Both the position numbers and the translations under genes were made by a program. The notes under the pieces were generated by a model that worked only from the letters and a program-made list of their open reading frames with translations, made no database searches and was not told the origin of the DNA. A stretch of 64,000 nt of DNA from Bradyrhizobium erythrophlei (GTDB lineage Bacteria; Pseudomonadota; Alphaproteobacteria; Rhizobiales; Xanthobacteraceae): assembly GCA_900129675.1 (NCBI GenBank), contig FSRD01000001.1, positions 3,771,501 through 3,835,500 on the forward strand. Direction: 5' to 3'. Below, piece by piece: positions 55,371 through 63,758 of this stretch; position 1 is the first letter of the stretch, and every line of letters starts with the position of its first letter.

Positions 55371-55382
55371 GATCGTCGTGGC

Positions 55383-56258
55383 TTATGACGGCGGCTTCTT
55401 CTCCGATGTCAGCGGCGTGAGCCGATCCAACGGGCTCATGACCGCTCGGATCACGTTGGTGGCCACCTGCGCATAGAGCGCGGTCGTATCGAGCCTGGCA
55501 TGTCCGAGCAAAACCTGGATCAAACGCACATCGGTTTTCTCTTCGAGCAGGTGGGTGGCAAAGCTGTGGCGCAATGTGTGAGGCGTCACTCGCTTCTTGA
55601 TCACCGCCCTGTCGGCAGCGGCATGAACGGCGCGATTGAATTGCCGCGTCGTCAGCGGCAGCAGCGGATCACGGCCCGGGAACAGCCAGACCGCGGGCCG
55701 GGCGATGCGATACCAATCGCGCAGCAACTCCAACAGCCGCGGGGAAAGCATTGCAAAGCGATCCTTGCGCCCCTTGCCCTGCTCGATGCGCAGCAGCATG
55801 CGCTCGGAATCGATGTCCGACACCTTCAGCGCCACGACTTCGGAGACCCGCAGTCCGGCGCCATAGGCGGCGCTCAGCGCGGCCTTGTACTTCGGCCCAG
55901 GGGCCGCCTCCAGCAGCCGTGCGATCTCCTCCAGGCTCAAGACCACCGGGATCCTGCGCGGCTCCCGCACGAAAGTGAGGTGCCTTGCCATCTCGGGGCG
56001 GTCGAGCGTCACGGTGAAGAAGAAACGCAGCGCCGCAACCGAGCCATTGATGCTCGGCGCACGCACCCCGATCTGCGTCTGATGCAGCTGGAAAAGGCGA
56101 AGATCCTCAGGCGCGGCCGTATCCGGCGCGCGGCCGAGAAAGGCTGTAAATGTCCTGACGTGCCGGATATAGTCGTTGTGCGTCTTCTCGACGAAGTTGC
56201 GCACCGTCATGTCTTCGATCATGCGCCGGCGCAGCGGGCTGATGGGTTTATCACTCAT
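55383..56258 (-). CDS. Tyrosine recombinase associated with IS91-type element
   Basis: 291 residues. N-terminal SAM-like domain (VEKTHNDYIRHVRTFTAFLG) and catalytic domain with Arg in AAYGAGLRVSEVVALKVSDI, Lys region GKGRKDRFAMLS, H-x-x-R in TPHTLRHSFATHLLEEKTDV, the second His in LLGHARLDTTAL and the Tyr that follows. The ATG at 56258 follows AGGAGCACCCCGA and is preferred over a start 17 codons earlier. Such integrases are regularly paired with rhizobial IS91-like transposases. Confidence 0.85.
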   Translation of the reverse strand: MSDKPISPLRRRMIEDMTVRNFVEKTHNDYIRHVRTFTAFLGRAPDTAAPEDLRLFQLHQTQIGVRAPSINGSVAALRFFFTVTLDRPEMARHLTFVREPRRIPVVLSLEEIARLLEAAPGPKYKAALSAAYGAGLRVSEVVALKVSDIDSERMLLRIEQGKGRKDRFAMLSPRLLELLRDWYRIARPAVWLFPGRDPLLPLTTRQFNRAVHAAADRAVIKKRVTPHTLRHSFATHLLEEKTDVRLIQVLLGHARLDTTALYAQVATNVIRAVMSPLDRLTPLTSEKKPPS

Positions 56259-56455
56259 TCGGGGTGCTCCTGTCTTGAGGTGGAGGTTGATTGACCCCTC
56301 GATTCTCAAGACAGGACGCCCGGCTTGTCACCGTCTCCCGCTTACCTCACCTCGTCACTCCATCGGTGCCACTGGCTCCGCTCCGCGCGCAGCGCGCTCC
56401 CGCAAAGCGGGTTCGTTCATTGGCACTTTTCGGACATGGCGCGATGTCTGACTTG

Positions 56456-56485
56456 AGTCCGCTTTCGGGGGTAGAGCGGAAGTTG
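56456..56485. repeat. Dispersed palindromic repeat unit
   Basis: GAGTCCGCTTTCGGGGGTAG then AGCGGAAGT, the clearest copy: TCCGCTTTC / AGCGGA stem around a G-run. Confidence 0.65.
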
Positions 56486-56600
56486 GATTTCGGGGCCGTC
56501 AGGTTCGCTTTTGACTGCCCAATTCGGACATCTGCTGCTTGGACCTGTACCGAAAAATTGCTTACGCTGAGGTCGAGAGCATCAGGGGCGGGATTGGGCA

Positions 56601-57590
56601 ATGAAGCGACGTGAGTTCGTCACGCTTATCGGCGGCGCGGCATTATTGCCGCTGTCCGCTCGTGCGCAGCAGCCAGATCGAATTTATCGAATTGGCGTTC
56701 TCACCTTGGGTGCAGATGGAGAACTCGGCGCTCAGCAAAGAGCCGTGTTCACAAAGGCTCTGATAGAGCTTGGTTGGACGGAAGGAAAAAACATCCAAAT
56801 TGACCAGCGTCGGGCAGCAAACGACGTCGCTCAAATACCGGCGCTGGCAAGAGAGCTTTTTAGCCTAAAACCAGATGTTATACTGGCGCAGGGAACGCCG
56901 ACCGTTGCGACACTCCAGCGCGAAACCAAGACCACCCCAATCATTTTTGTGTCAGTCACTGATCCTGTACTAAGCGGCGCTGTTGCAAGCCTTTCTCATC
57001 CCGGAGGCAACATCACGGGTTTTTCTAATTTCGAGCCAACGCTTGTTGGCAAGTATGTAGAGATACTCAAGGAAATAACTCCCGGCATGACAGCCGTCGT
57101 CGTAATGTCTAACCCTGATAGCCCTGCTACTTTTATCACGCGCCCGCTCCTGGAAGCAGCGGCTCGATATCATCGCGTTGAGCTTACCTTCGCGCCTGCG
57201 CGTGATGCCTCGGAAATCGAACGCGTAATCTCAAGCCTCGGCGATAGACCGACCACTGGTCTGTATGTTGCTGGAGAACCGCTCTTTGGAACGGGACCCA
57301 ATCTTGCTCTTACGACATCTCTCGCGACACGCTATCGGGTGCGAGCGGTTTACTCCTTTAGGCATTTCGTGGAAGCGGGTGGTCTGATTTCTTACGGAAA
57401 CGACCTGATCGACCAGTACCGACAAGCGGCCGCATATGTCGATCGGATACTGAAGGGAGCAAATCCGGCGGACCTTCCTGTTCAAGCGCCGACGAAGTTC
57501 GAAATGGTCATCAACCTGAAGACCGCCATGGCAATGGGCCTCAACATCCCCCCGGCGCTCCTCGCTCGCGCCGACGAGGTGATCGAATGA
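56601..57590 (+). CDS. ABC transporter substrate-binding protein (TrpX-like, PF04392)
   Basis: 329 residues, complete. Signal peptide MKRREFVTLIGGAALLPLSA then RAQQ, with an R-R start suggestive of Tat export. Motifs typical of the family: RIGVLTLGADGELGAQQRAV, VILAQGTPTVATLQRETKTT, FVSVTDPVLSGAVASLSHPG, GNITGFSNFEPTLVGK, ADLPVQAPTKFEMVINLKTA and the end ARADEVIE. Such proteins bind aromatic amino acids or other solutes in the periplasm. No permease or ATPase gene follows, which is common for this expanded family in Bradyrhizobium. Confidence 0.88.
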   Translation: MKRREFVTLIGGAALLPLSARAQQPDRIYRIGVLTLGADGELGAQQRAVFTKALIELGWTEGKNIQIDQRRAANDVAQIPALARELFSLKPDVILAQGTPTVATLQRETKTTPIIFVSVTDPVLSGAVASLSHPGGNITGFSNFEPTLVGKYVEILKEITPGMTAVVVMSNPDSPATFITRPLLEAAARYHRVELTFAPARDASEIERVISSLGDRPTTGLYVAGEPLFGTGPNLALTTSLATRYRVRAVYSFRHFVEAGGLISYGNDLIDQYRQAAAYVDRILKGANPADLPVQAPTKFEMVINLKTAMAMGLNIPPALLARADEVIE

Positions 57591-57644
57591 GTGCGTTCAC
57601 TTCCGCTCATGGCACAACTCGGACAAACCGCCGTGGTCGCTCTA

Positions 57645-57670
57645 TGTCCGTTGTTGGGGGCAGAGCGGAA
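57645..57670. repeat. Dispersed palindromic repeat unit
   Basis: TGTCCGTTGTTGGGGGCAGA then GCGGAA, 55 bp after the ABC binding-protein gene. Confidence 0.6.
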
Positions 57671-57703
57671 AACATATACTCCCCAGTGAGCTTTTCCGCT
57701 TTT

Positions 57704-57873
57704 GACCCTGGCTGTGTGAAAACTCAAAAATCGAAACGCGACGAAGAATGATATTGTTCAGTTCGATCTCCAAGTTGAATCCGCTTGCGCGTTGAGCGAC
57801 TAAAACGGTCTTGGACGAATAACTTCTTCTATCGCGATTGAGCGTCTTCGCGTTCTCACACAGCCAAGACCCC
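57704..57873. mobile_element. MITE-like element with IS1182-type ends (170 bp)
   Basis: Left end GACCCTGGCTGTGTGAAAAC and right end GTTCTCACACAGCCAAGACC then C are inverted repeats of each other and resemble the ends of the IS1182 element at 48.2 kb. The 130-bp interior has no coding sequence. This is the structure of a non-autonomous miniature element mobilised by an IS1182 transposase. Confidence 0.65.
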
Positions 57874-58785
57874 AGCGGACTTGCGGAGTGTCCGAGCACA
57901 GCTCGCTTTAAGGATCACCCTCCACAACCGAGGCTAGCCGCGCGGGAAAAGCGGCCCGTAGTCATGTGACCCGTTACGTATGGTCGCGAACAGGTACGAG
58001 CCTCTAACTTTATTCGTCGACCTAGACTTTGCAGATTTAATATCATCCAAAACGTCGGCCTTCCCGTTCCGCCGGAGAAACTCAACAAGCGTTGCCCAGA
58101 TGACACAAAAATTAGATCACTCGAGCTTTCCGCAGGCATCCCTATTTGCAAATACCTTCAGCCTAGAGACCATCAGAACCGAACTTGAAGCCAATCGTAA
58201 ACGCCTCCCCGCAGAAGGTGCGGCTCGCTTTTGAACGCGCCCGGGCGTGACGGTTGGTCAGAGCTTCCGAAGCGAAAATCACGATGCCCGCGGCACTCGC
58301 GGGGAGCGAGTACGGTACTGGTGCGGAACGAGTTCGGTACCGCTTCCGAACTGAGCACCGCAACGAACGTGGTCGTCCCAGCGCAGCGTTCGCGCGACTG
58401 GGAAGGCTTGTTGTCTTGCGACAAGGTCGTCTGGCGCGCTCGTGGCCGCCATTCGGCGCTGTGGCGTCCTAATCGCTACCCCTAGAAATAGTCTTCTTGG
58501 CCTGAATGGTCGCATTCGAGGTCAACTCACTGGAAGGCTTGCGCAGCTGGTCCGGGCAGGCAGTTCCGTGTTCAGTGTCTCATGACTCGACTCGGTGTTC
58601 CACGAATCCAGATGAGCACTCGTCCGGGTGAGGCAAGCAAAAACCCATTGCCCGCTCTGATGAGAGTGCAGGCGGTGCTGCAATTCCGACCTTGGTACTC
58701 TGTTTCTTTTGAGCGACACAAAAGCTCGCTTTGTGACTGAAACTTTATGCAGAGGACATTTTGAATGTTTTATTACACAAGATGT
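57874..58785. other. Gene-poor stretch
   Basis: Several short overlapping frames exist, but none resembles a known family. A plus-strand frame at 57980-58234 (NRYEPLTLFVDLDFADLISS ...) is the most protein-like but lacks support. The element at 57.7 kb and the ISAs1 insertion frame this region. Confidence 0.35.
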
Positions 58786-60038
58786 CAGGGGAATCGGGTG
58801 AAGGATTTCATGCGGCGATGAGGCTGGCGAGATACTCGTCGTCCCATCCTGCGGTTTTGCGCCGGAGGCGGATGGAATCCTTGCCTGGGGCCTTTCGGGT
58901 GAGATTGTAGGCGATGTGCCGGCAGGTTGCGAAGTTGGCTGGGGCGTTGTCTGTTCTGACGCGGCATTCGTCGTCGCGAAAGACCATGTCCATGATCCAG
59001 TGCAAGGAGTTCTCGATGGCCCAGTGCGCGCGGATCATCGGGCCGACCGCGGTGGCCGGCATCACCAGCGAGGTGATGTAGAAGCGCGTCTCGTCGGTGA
59101 TCTTGCCGTTGATTTCGCGCCGGCTTTCGACCACGACAACCGCGTTCAGGCCCGGCCATTGGTGGCGCGCCTGCAGCCAGTCGACATCGTGGATCACCGT
59201 GTAGTTTCGGGTCTCGATACGGCCGTGATCCGCATCGACCGTTTCGTGCGTGCTGATCGTGGCATCCCTGTATTTCAAGGCTTTCTGCTCATCGACGAAA
59301 ACCTCGACATCCTCGCGCAGGGTTCCCTGATTGCCCTTCAGCGCGACAATGTAATCGGCCTTTTTCTCGACGATTTTGGTGGCGATGTCGCGTTGGCAGC
59401 CCATCGCATCGATCGTCACAACTGCGCCCTCGATCGACATCATGTCGAGCAGCGCCGGGATGGCGACGATCTCGTTCGACTTCTCGTTCACCTTCACCTG
59501 GCCCAGAACGATGCGTTGCCGCGCGGCGAAGGCAGAGACCATGTGGATCGCCTCTTTCGAGCCCTTGGTCTGATACGAGCGCCGCGACGTCTTGCCATCG
59601 ATCGCGATGACCTCGGCGGGTGTGTTCGTCAGCGCCGCCACCCAAGCCACGAAGCAAAGCTGGAAGGCGCGGGCGTCGAGCGTGGCAAAGATATCGCCGA
59701 GATGATCATGCGAGGGTGTGCCGTTCACATAGGGCCGAAACCGCCGCAGCAGCTCGATCTTCCGCTCGCCAAATCGCGCGATGTCGGTGAACGCCTCCGC
59801 CCCCGCAAGAACCGCCAGAAGAATCAGGAGCAGCACTTCCGGGAGCGGATAATCCACTTTGCCGGCCTGACGATGATCCGGCAACCCGCTGAAATGGTGA
59901 AGAAAACTCGTCGTCTCCGAAACCTCTGCAAACGGTGTCCCCTCGGTATCCATCATCGTCCCCCTCCTGCGGCGCACTGGACGACAACAGATTCAGCACT
60001 TCAGCCTTTTGTCACGGATATCTTCACCCGATTGCCCT
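58786..60038 (-). mobile_element. ISAs1-family insertion sequence with 10-bp target duplication
   Basis: Inverted repeats CAGGGGAATCGGGTGAAG (left) and the complement of CAGGGCAATCGGGTGAAG (right), flanked by the perfect direct repeat CACAAGATGT (58776-58785 and 60039-60048). A complete, recent-looking insertion of 1,253 bp. Confidence 0.92.
58808..59956 (-). CDS. ISAs1-family transposase
   Basis: 382 residues. N-terminal DDE_Tnp_1-associated region (LPDHRQAGKVDYPLPEVLLL) and a DDE core: D in VIAIDGKTSRRSYQTKGS, D in VVTIDAMGCQRDIATKIV, E in HWAIENSLHWIMDMVFRD. GVKxNQ-like motif IVALKGNQGTL is typical of this family. GGAGGGGGACG precedes the ATG at 59956. Intact and probably active. Confidence 0.9.
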   Translation of the reverse strand: MMDTEGTPFAEVSETTSFLHHFSGLPDHRQAGKVDYPLPEVLLLILLAVLAGAEAFTDIARFGERKIELLRRFRPYVNGTPSHDHLGDIFATLDARAFQLCFVAWVAALTNTPAEVIAIDGKTSRRSYQTKGSKEAIHMVSAFAARQRIVLGQVKVNEKSNEIVAIPALLDMMSIEGAVVTIDAMGCQRDIATKIVEKKADYIVALKGNQGTLREDVEVFVDEQKALKYRDATISTHETVDADHGRIETRNYTVIHDVDWLQARHQWPGLNAVVVVESRREINGKITDETRFYITSLVMPATAVGPMIRAHWAIENSLHWIMDMVFRDDECRVRTDNAPANFATCRHIAYNLTRKAPGKDSIRLRRKTAGWDDEYLASLIAA

Positions 60039-60281
60039 GCACAAGATGTCGGCTCTGCTTGACAATGATGAAACGGTTGTGCTACCTGGAAGATTCTAGT
60101 GCCGGTACGGGAAAACTCGAAATCCGAAACCGCCAAGAAGATCCAGCTAGGGTTAGCCACGGCGACCATCGTAATAATCTGTATGGTCCCGAAGTCCCGC
60201 CGCCCAATCCGGGCCGCCGATCAGCAGAGAGCAAGCTTTCGTATAGCACGCTAATTTGAATCAAGTTCATGAGACATCGTC
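60039..60281. other. Region between ISAs1 and the repeat-protein gene
   Basis: Begins with the target duplication. It should hold the promoter of the repeat-protein gene; I see no clear motif. Confidence 0.4.
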
Positions 60282-61091
60282 ATGAAAACAAAGCGTTCAG
60301 GGCATGGGTCGACGCCGCCTTCCGCCGCCGCGGCCTCCACACCCGAGACGGGGGCGGAAACTGAGACCGGCCGAGGACCTGTAGTTCACCTGGGATCTGT
60401 ACCGACGCCGCCTTCCGCCGCCGCGGCCGCGAAACCGGAGACAGCGGTCGGCACGGAAACCGGTAAAGGACCTGTGGTCCACCTGGGACCTGTACCGACG
60501 CCGCCTTCCGCCGCCGCGGCCGCGAAACCGGAGACAGCGGTCGGCACGGAAACCGGTAAAGGACCTGTGGTCCACCTGGGACCTGTACCGACGCCGCCTT
60601 CCGCCGCCGCGAAACCGGAGACAGCGGTCGGCACGGAAACCGGTAAAGGACCTGTGGTCCACCTGGGACCTGTACCCACACCGCCTTCCGCCGCCGCGAA
60701 ACCGGAGACAGCGGTCGGCACGGAAACCGGTAAAGGACCTGTGGTCCACCTGGGACCTGTACCGACGCCGCCTTCCGCCGCCGCGAAACCGGAGACAGCG
60801 GTCGGCACGGAAACCGGTAAAGGACCTGTGGTCCACCTGGGACCTGTACCGACGCCGCCTTCCGCCGCCGCGAAACCGAGGACAGCGGTCGGCACGGAAA
60901 CCGGTAAAGGACCTGTGGTCCACCTGGGACCTGTACCGACGCCGCCTTCCGCCGCCGCGGCCGCGAAACCGGAGACAGCGGTCGGCACGGAAACCGGTAA
61001 AGGACCTGTGGTCCACTTGGGACCTGTACCGACGCCGCCTTCCGCCGCCGCGAAACCGGAGACAGCGGTCGGCACGGAAATCCGGCGGTGA
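60282..61091 (+). CDS. Tandem-repeat Pro/Ala-rich protein of unknown function
   Basis: 269 residues, almost entirely 29-31-residue repeats: KPETAVGTETGKGPVVHLGP plus VPTPPSAAA(AA). Eight to nine units; the first is the most diverged. Between unit 1 and later units the GPVVHLG stretch keeps its residues while codons change (GTA/GTG, GTT/GTC), which supports this frame over the open minus-strand frames. No signal peptide or hydrophobic segment; basic start MKTKRSGHG. The conserved GPVVHLGPVPTPP block between Pro/Ala linkers looks like a repeated peptide ligand or multi-copy peptide. It is followed 70 bp later by a crystallin-like gene. Confidence 0.55.
   Translation: MKTKRSGHGSTPPSAAAASTPETGAETETGRGPVVHLGSVPTPPSAAAAAKPETAVGTETGKGPVVHLGPVPTPPSAAAAAKPETAVGTETGKGPVVHLGPVPTPPSAAAKPETAVGTETGKGPVVHLGPVPTPPSAAAKPETAVGTETGKGPVVHLGPVPTPPSAAAKPETAVGTETGKGPVVHLGPVPTPPSAAAKPRTAVGTETGKGPVVHLGPVPTPPSAAAAAKPETAVGTETGKGPVVHLGPVPTPPSAAAKPETAVGTEIRR
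60312..61085 (+). repeat. Tandem array of 87/93-bp units
   Basis: Unit starts at 60399, 60492, 60585, 60672, 60759, 60846, 60933 and 61026, spaced 93, 93, 87, 87, 87, 87 and 93 bp, plus a diverged unit before 60399. The 6-bp length difference is one GCGGCC (two Ala). Units 2-8 are nearly identical, so expansion is recent. Confidence 0.95.
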
Positions 61092-61160
61092 CCCATCGTC
61101 CGTCTGGGCTCCACAGCCGGGTAGACTCCATGACTCAGTAAGCAAAAAAGGGAGGTAGTT

Positions 61161-61448
61161 ATGGCAGCAACCGTTGTTCCGGAGGTAGTTGTTTTCTGGG
61201 ATGCCAATTTCGGTGGTGAATCGTGGCGGACGAACCTCGGATACAGTTACGTGGGAGACCATTGGAATGATCAGATTTCGTCGATCATCGTTGTTTCCGG
61301 GACATGGCAGTTCTGGAGGGACGCCAATTTCCAGGGTGTGGGCGACAACCCTTGGATTCTGGGACCCGGCTACTACTCATGGGTCGAAGCCGTCGGCATC
61401 CCTAATGATACGATTTCCTCCTTCCTTCCCATTAGTTGGGGCCCTTAA
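61161..61448 (+). CDS. Beta/gamma-crystallin-like protein
   Basis: 95 residues with two Greek-key halves: VVFWDANFGGESWRTNLGYS and WQFWRDANFQGVGDNPWILG. Each half ends with the calcium-binding signature N/D-N/D-x-x-S/T-S: NDQISS (36-41) and NDTISS (82-87). AAGGGAGGTAGTT before the ATG is an excellent ribosome site. No signal peptide is seen. Bacterial crystallin-like proteins bind Ca2+ and may be stress proteins. It follows the repeat-protein gene by 70 bp on the same strand and may be co-transcribed. Confidence 0.75.
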   Translation: MAATVVPEVVVFWDANFGGESWRTNLGYSYVGDHWNDQISSIIVVSGTWQFWRDANFQGVGDNPWILGPGYYSWVEAVGIPNDTISSFLPISWGP

Positions 61449-61836
61449 CCTTCGAAAGGACTAACTGGCGAGAGGGTGAGGACACCAAGTTCCGCTGAGG
61501 TAGGTCGCTCGACGCGGAGCGAGTCTGCACCTCCCTTTTTCGGTTCTCTCGAACGGCGTTTACGTGCCCCGGCCCAATGTTATTGGGTCATCGACGCAAC
61601 GGTCGAAGCCGCATGCGCATTCAGCGCCCGTCGTGCCCAAGCTTAGGCCAAGTCCTCCGGTTTTGTTAGTGACTATCGCTGCAGCAGCGTGGAATGCCGC
61701 GTGTCGGCAAAAATGGCCAAGTCCGGAAGTGGCACCAACCGGACCAACAGCGATGTCCGCTGCACTTCCGCTCTTGGGGGATAAGCGGAAGTGACCTGAA
61801 TGGTCGATTTTGGTAGTGAATGATCCCAACCTGACA
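61449..61836. other. Intergenic stretch with a palindromic repeat unit
   Basis: The repeat at 61753 and its TGGCAC-type prelude are the only recognisable items. A GCGGAGCGAGTCTGCACCTC segment with a following CCTTTTT could act as a weak terminator near 61535. Confidence 0.4.
61753..61791. repeat. Dispersed palindromic repeat unit
   Basis: ATGTCCGCTGCACTTCCGCT then CTTGGGGGATAAGCGGAAG; an extra TCCGCT copy lengthens this unit. Confidence 0.6.
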
Positions 61837-63626
61837 TTACCCTTCAGGCACCCCGGCCATGCGCATGCCCTCATAGAAGCGCTCGCGTTTGGCGAGGAAA
61901 ATTGGATTATCACTCGATGCACCGTTGCGGAAGCGGCGGATGGTGAAACCTGGATCTAATGCAAGCGCCACCCGCGCGGCGGCCCGTGCCTCGTCGAGCG
62001 ATCCACGCAGGGCCAAAGCGACGGCGAGAAGGAAATGCGCGAGAGGGTAATTGCGGTTGGCCTCGATGCTCCGGCGCAGCCAAACAACCGCTTCAGTGTC
62101 GGCGTTGAGTGCCACCTTGGAGATGCCGACAAACATCATCCACCGGTGGTCGAAGATGTCGCGGGGAGAGAGGCGCAGCGCTTCGTGGACATGCGCCTCA
62201 GTCTCCTCCGGGCGACCAGATAATACTTGGCAAGACCGATCCAGCTATGAGCGTTCGCCAAATTTCGGTCCAGCGATAACGCGTGCTCACATTCGACAAT
62301 ACCTTGAGCCGCCCGGTCCGTAAAAATATGCACAGCGCCCAGATACATGTGGGCCACGGCGTTTTGTGGAGCCAGGGCCAACGCCTTGACCAAGGTCACC
62401 TCGGCCGCCGCGATCCGCGCGGCCCTGTCGTCAAGATAAAAGTTAACGCCCCTATTAAGGTCAACTATTGCCGTGCCAACGAGTGCCTCGATATTGCCCG
62501 GATCGAACGCCAAAGCACGCTCGAAAAGGTCGCGCGCTTGCGCAAGGTGTTCATTGGTCAGCCCTTTGTGTAAGCAAGCGATGCCTCGAAAATTCAATTC
62601 CATCGCGTCAGGATGCAACGAACGTTCGGCTCGCCGTGCCTCGGCCGCAATGAGCTGGGCATCCAGCGTATTGGCGAGCCTTGATACGATTTCGTCCTGC
62701 ATATCGAACAGGTCGGCAATTGGCTTGTCGAACCGCTCGGCCCATAGGTGATTGCCGGTCTCTGAGTCGATCAACTGCACGTTGACCCGAAGGCGATTGC
62801 CGCTTCGCTGTACCGAACCTTCGAGCACGTAGCGGACACTTAACTCGCGGCCGACCCGTTTGAGATCAACGGCCTTGCCCTTGTAAGTAAACGCGGTGTG
62901 TCGGCCAATAACGAACGAGCCACGGATTCGTGACAGGTCCGTGGTCAGGGTCTCGGTCACACCATCAACAAAGTACTCTTGCTCGGGATCGCCACTGAGG
63001 TTGGCGAAGGGCAGCACAACGATGGAGAGACGAGGTGGTAAAAGCGCGCCCGACCGGGCGCATTCAGGCTGTGTCGCCAGGTTAGGCCCATCCCGGACCA
63101 CCGCATAGGTTCGGACCGGACGGGCAATATTCTTGAGGTTTTGCTCGCCCAGATCGGCGAACTCAACCCCGACCTTGCCTCGGACGTGATCGTACGCAGA
63201 AGACGAGATGCAGATGCCACCGGGTTCTGCGATGCTTTCAAGCCGCGCCGCAATGTTCACGCCGTCCCCAAAAATATCATTAGGCTCTACAATTACGTCG
63301 CCGATATTGATACCGACACGAAAAGCAATGCGCTTGTCTTCCGCATCACCAATTGTAAGTTCATCAATGCGGGTTTGGAACTGCATGGCAGCTCCAACCG
63401 CTTCGACCGCGCTCGGAAACTCCGCCAAGAACCCGTCACCGGCGTTCTTTACGATGCGCCCGCCGTGTTCCGCGATTGCCGGCTCGACGCCACCCGCGAG
63501 GAGCGACGTCAGTTTGGCATGCGTCGCCTCTTCGTCATGGTGCATGAGCCGCGAATAGCCAGCCACGTCGGCGGCCAATATAGCCGACAACCTGCGCTCG
63601 ACCCGGACTGGCCGCTCTTGCACCAT
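61837..63626 (-). pseudogene. Class III adenylate/guanylate cyclase with TolB-like and TPR regions, one frameshift
   Basis: Start MVQERPVRVERRLSAILAAD at 63626. Cyclase domain (1-170) with metal Asp in LAADVAGYSRLM and in NAGDGFLAEF, and RVGINIGDVIVEPNDIFGDG. Then a TolB-like segment (LSIVVLPFANLSGDPEQEYF) and TPRs (FERALAFDPGNIEALVGTAI). Near 62213 the frame shifts from LAKYYLVA into PEETEAHVHEALRLSPRDIF and reaches its natural end MRMAGVPEG at 61837. One indel separates it from an intact gene; the cyclase domain itself is complete and might still be made. Confidence 0.82.
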
Positions 63627-63732
63627 GGCCCGCAATCCAACCTCAGTGCTATTATACGGCGGATCAGAAGGGTTGCCCACCCAGGTTGATGTCGGTTGTT
63701 GGCACGGAACGGACCAACTGGGCCGGTCTGAC

Positions 63733-63758
63733 GATGTCCGTTCATAGGGGTAGACCGG
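63733..63758. repeat. Dispersed palindromic repeat unit cut by a group II intron
   Basis: ATGTCCGTTCATAGGGGTAG then ACCGG, after which the intron 5' sequence starts. The usual right arm (AGCGGA) is replaced, so the intron inserted in or next to the repeat. Confidence 0.55.

Larger units (their letters stand above)
54153..56310 (-). mobile_element. IS91-family module with associated tyrosine recombinase
   Basis: Two genes in one operon on the minus strand: tyrosine recombinase then HUH transposase, 12 bp apart. Upstream of the first gene lies CCTGTCTTGAG ... CTCAAGACAGG (56268-56310), an inverted repeat around 20 bp of spacer that may mark the element end or a recombinase site. Termini are not exactly determined, as expected for elements without classical inverted repeats. 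Confidence 0.6.

Noticed and set aside
55500..56294. Plus-strand frame opposite the tyrosine recombinase
   Set aside because: Low-complexity Gln/Arg-rich shadow of a gene with clear catalytic motifs.
58238..58320. tRNA-like GGGCGTGACGGTTGGTCAGAG segment
   Set aside because: A D-arm-like phrase only; no matching acceptor stem, anticodon arm or T-loop.
58916..60259. Long plus-strand frame over the ISAs1 transposase
   Set aside because: A shadow of the intact DDE transposase on the other strand; no family resemblance.
60312..61085. CRISPR-like array
   Set aside because: Units are contiguous without unique spacers, 87/93 bp long and coding; no cas genes are nearby.
60280..61262. Long minus-strand and alternative plus-strand frames across the tandem repeat
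   Set aside because: They are open only because the unit length is a multiple of three. Changes between the diverged first unit and the others are synonymous in the chosen plus frame, and the minus frames lack ribosome sites.
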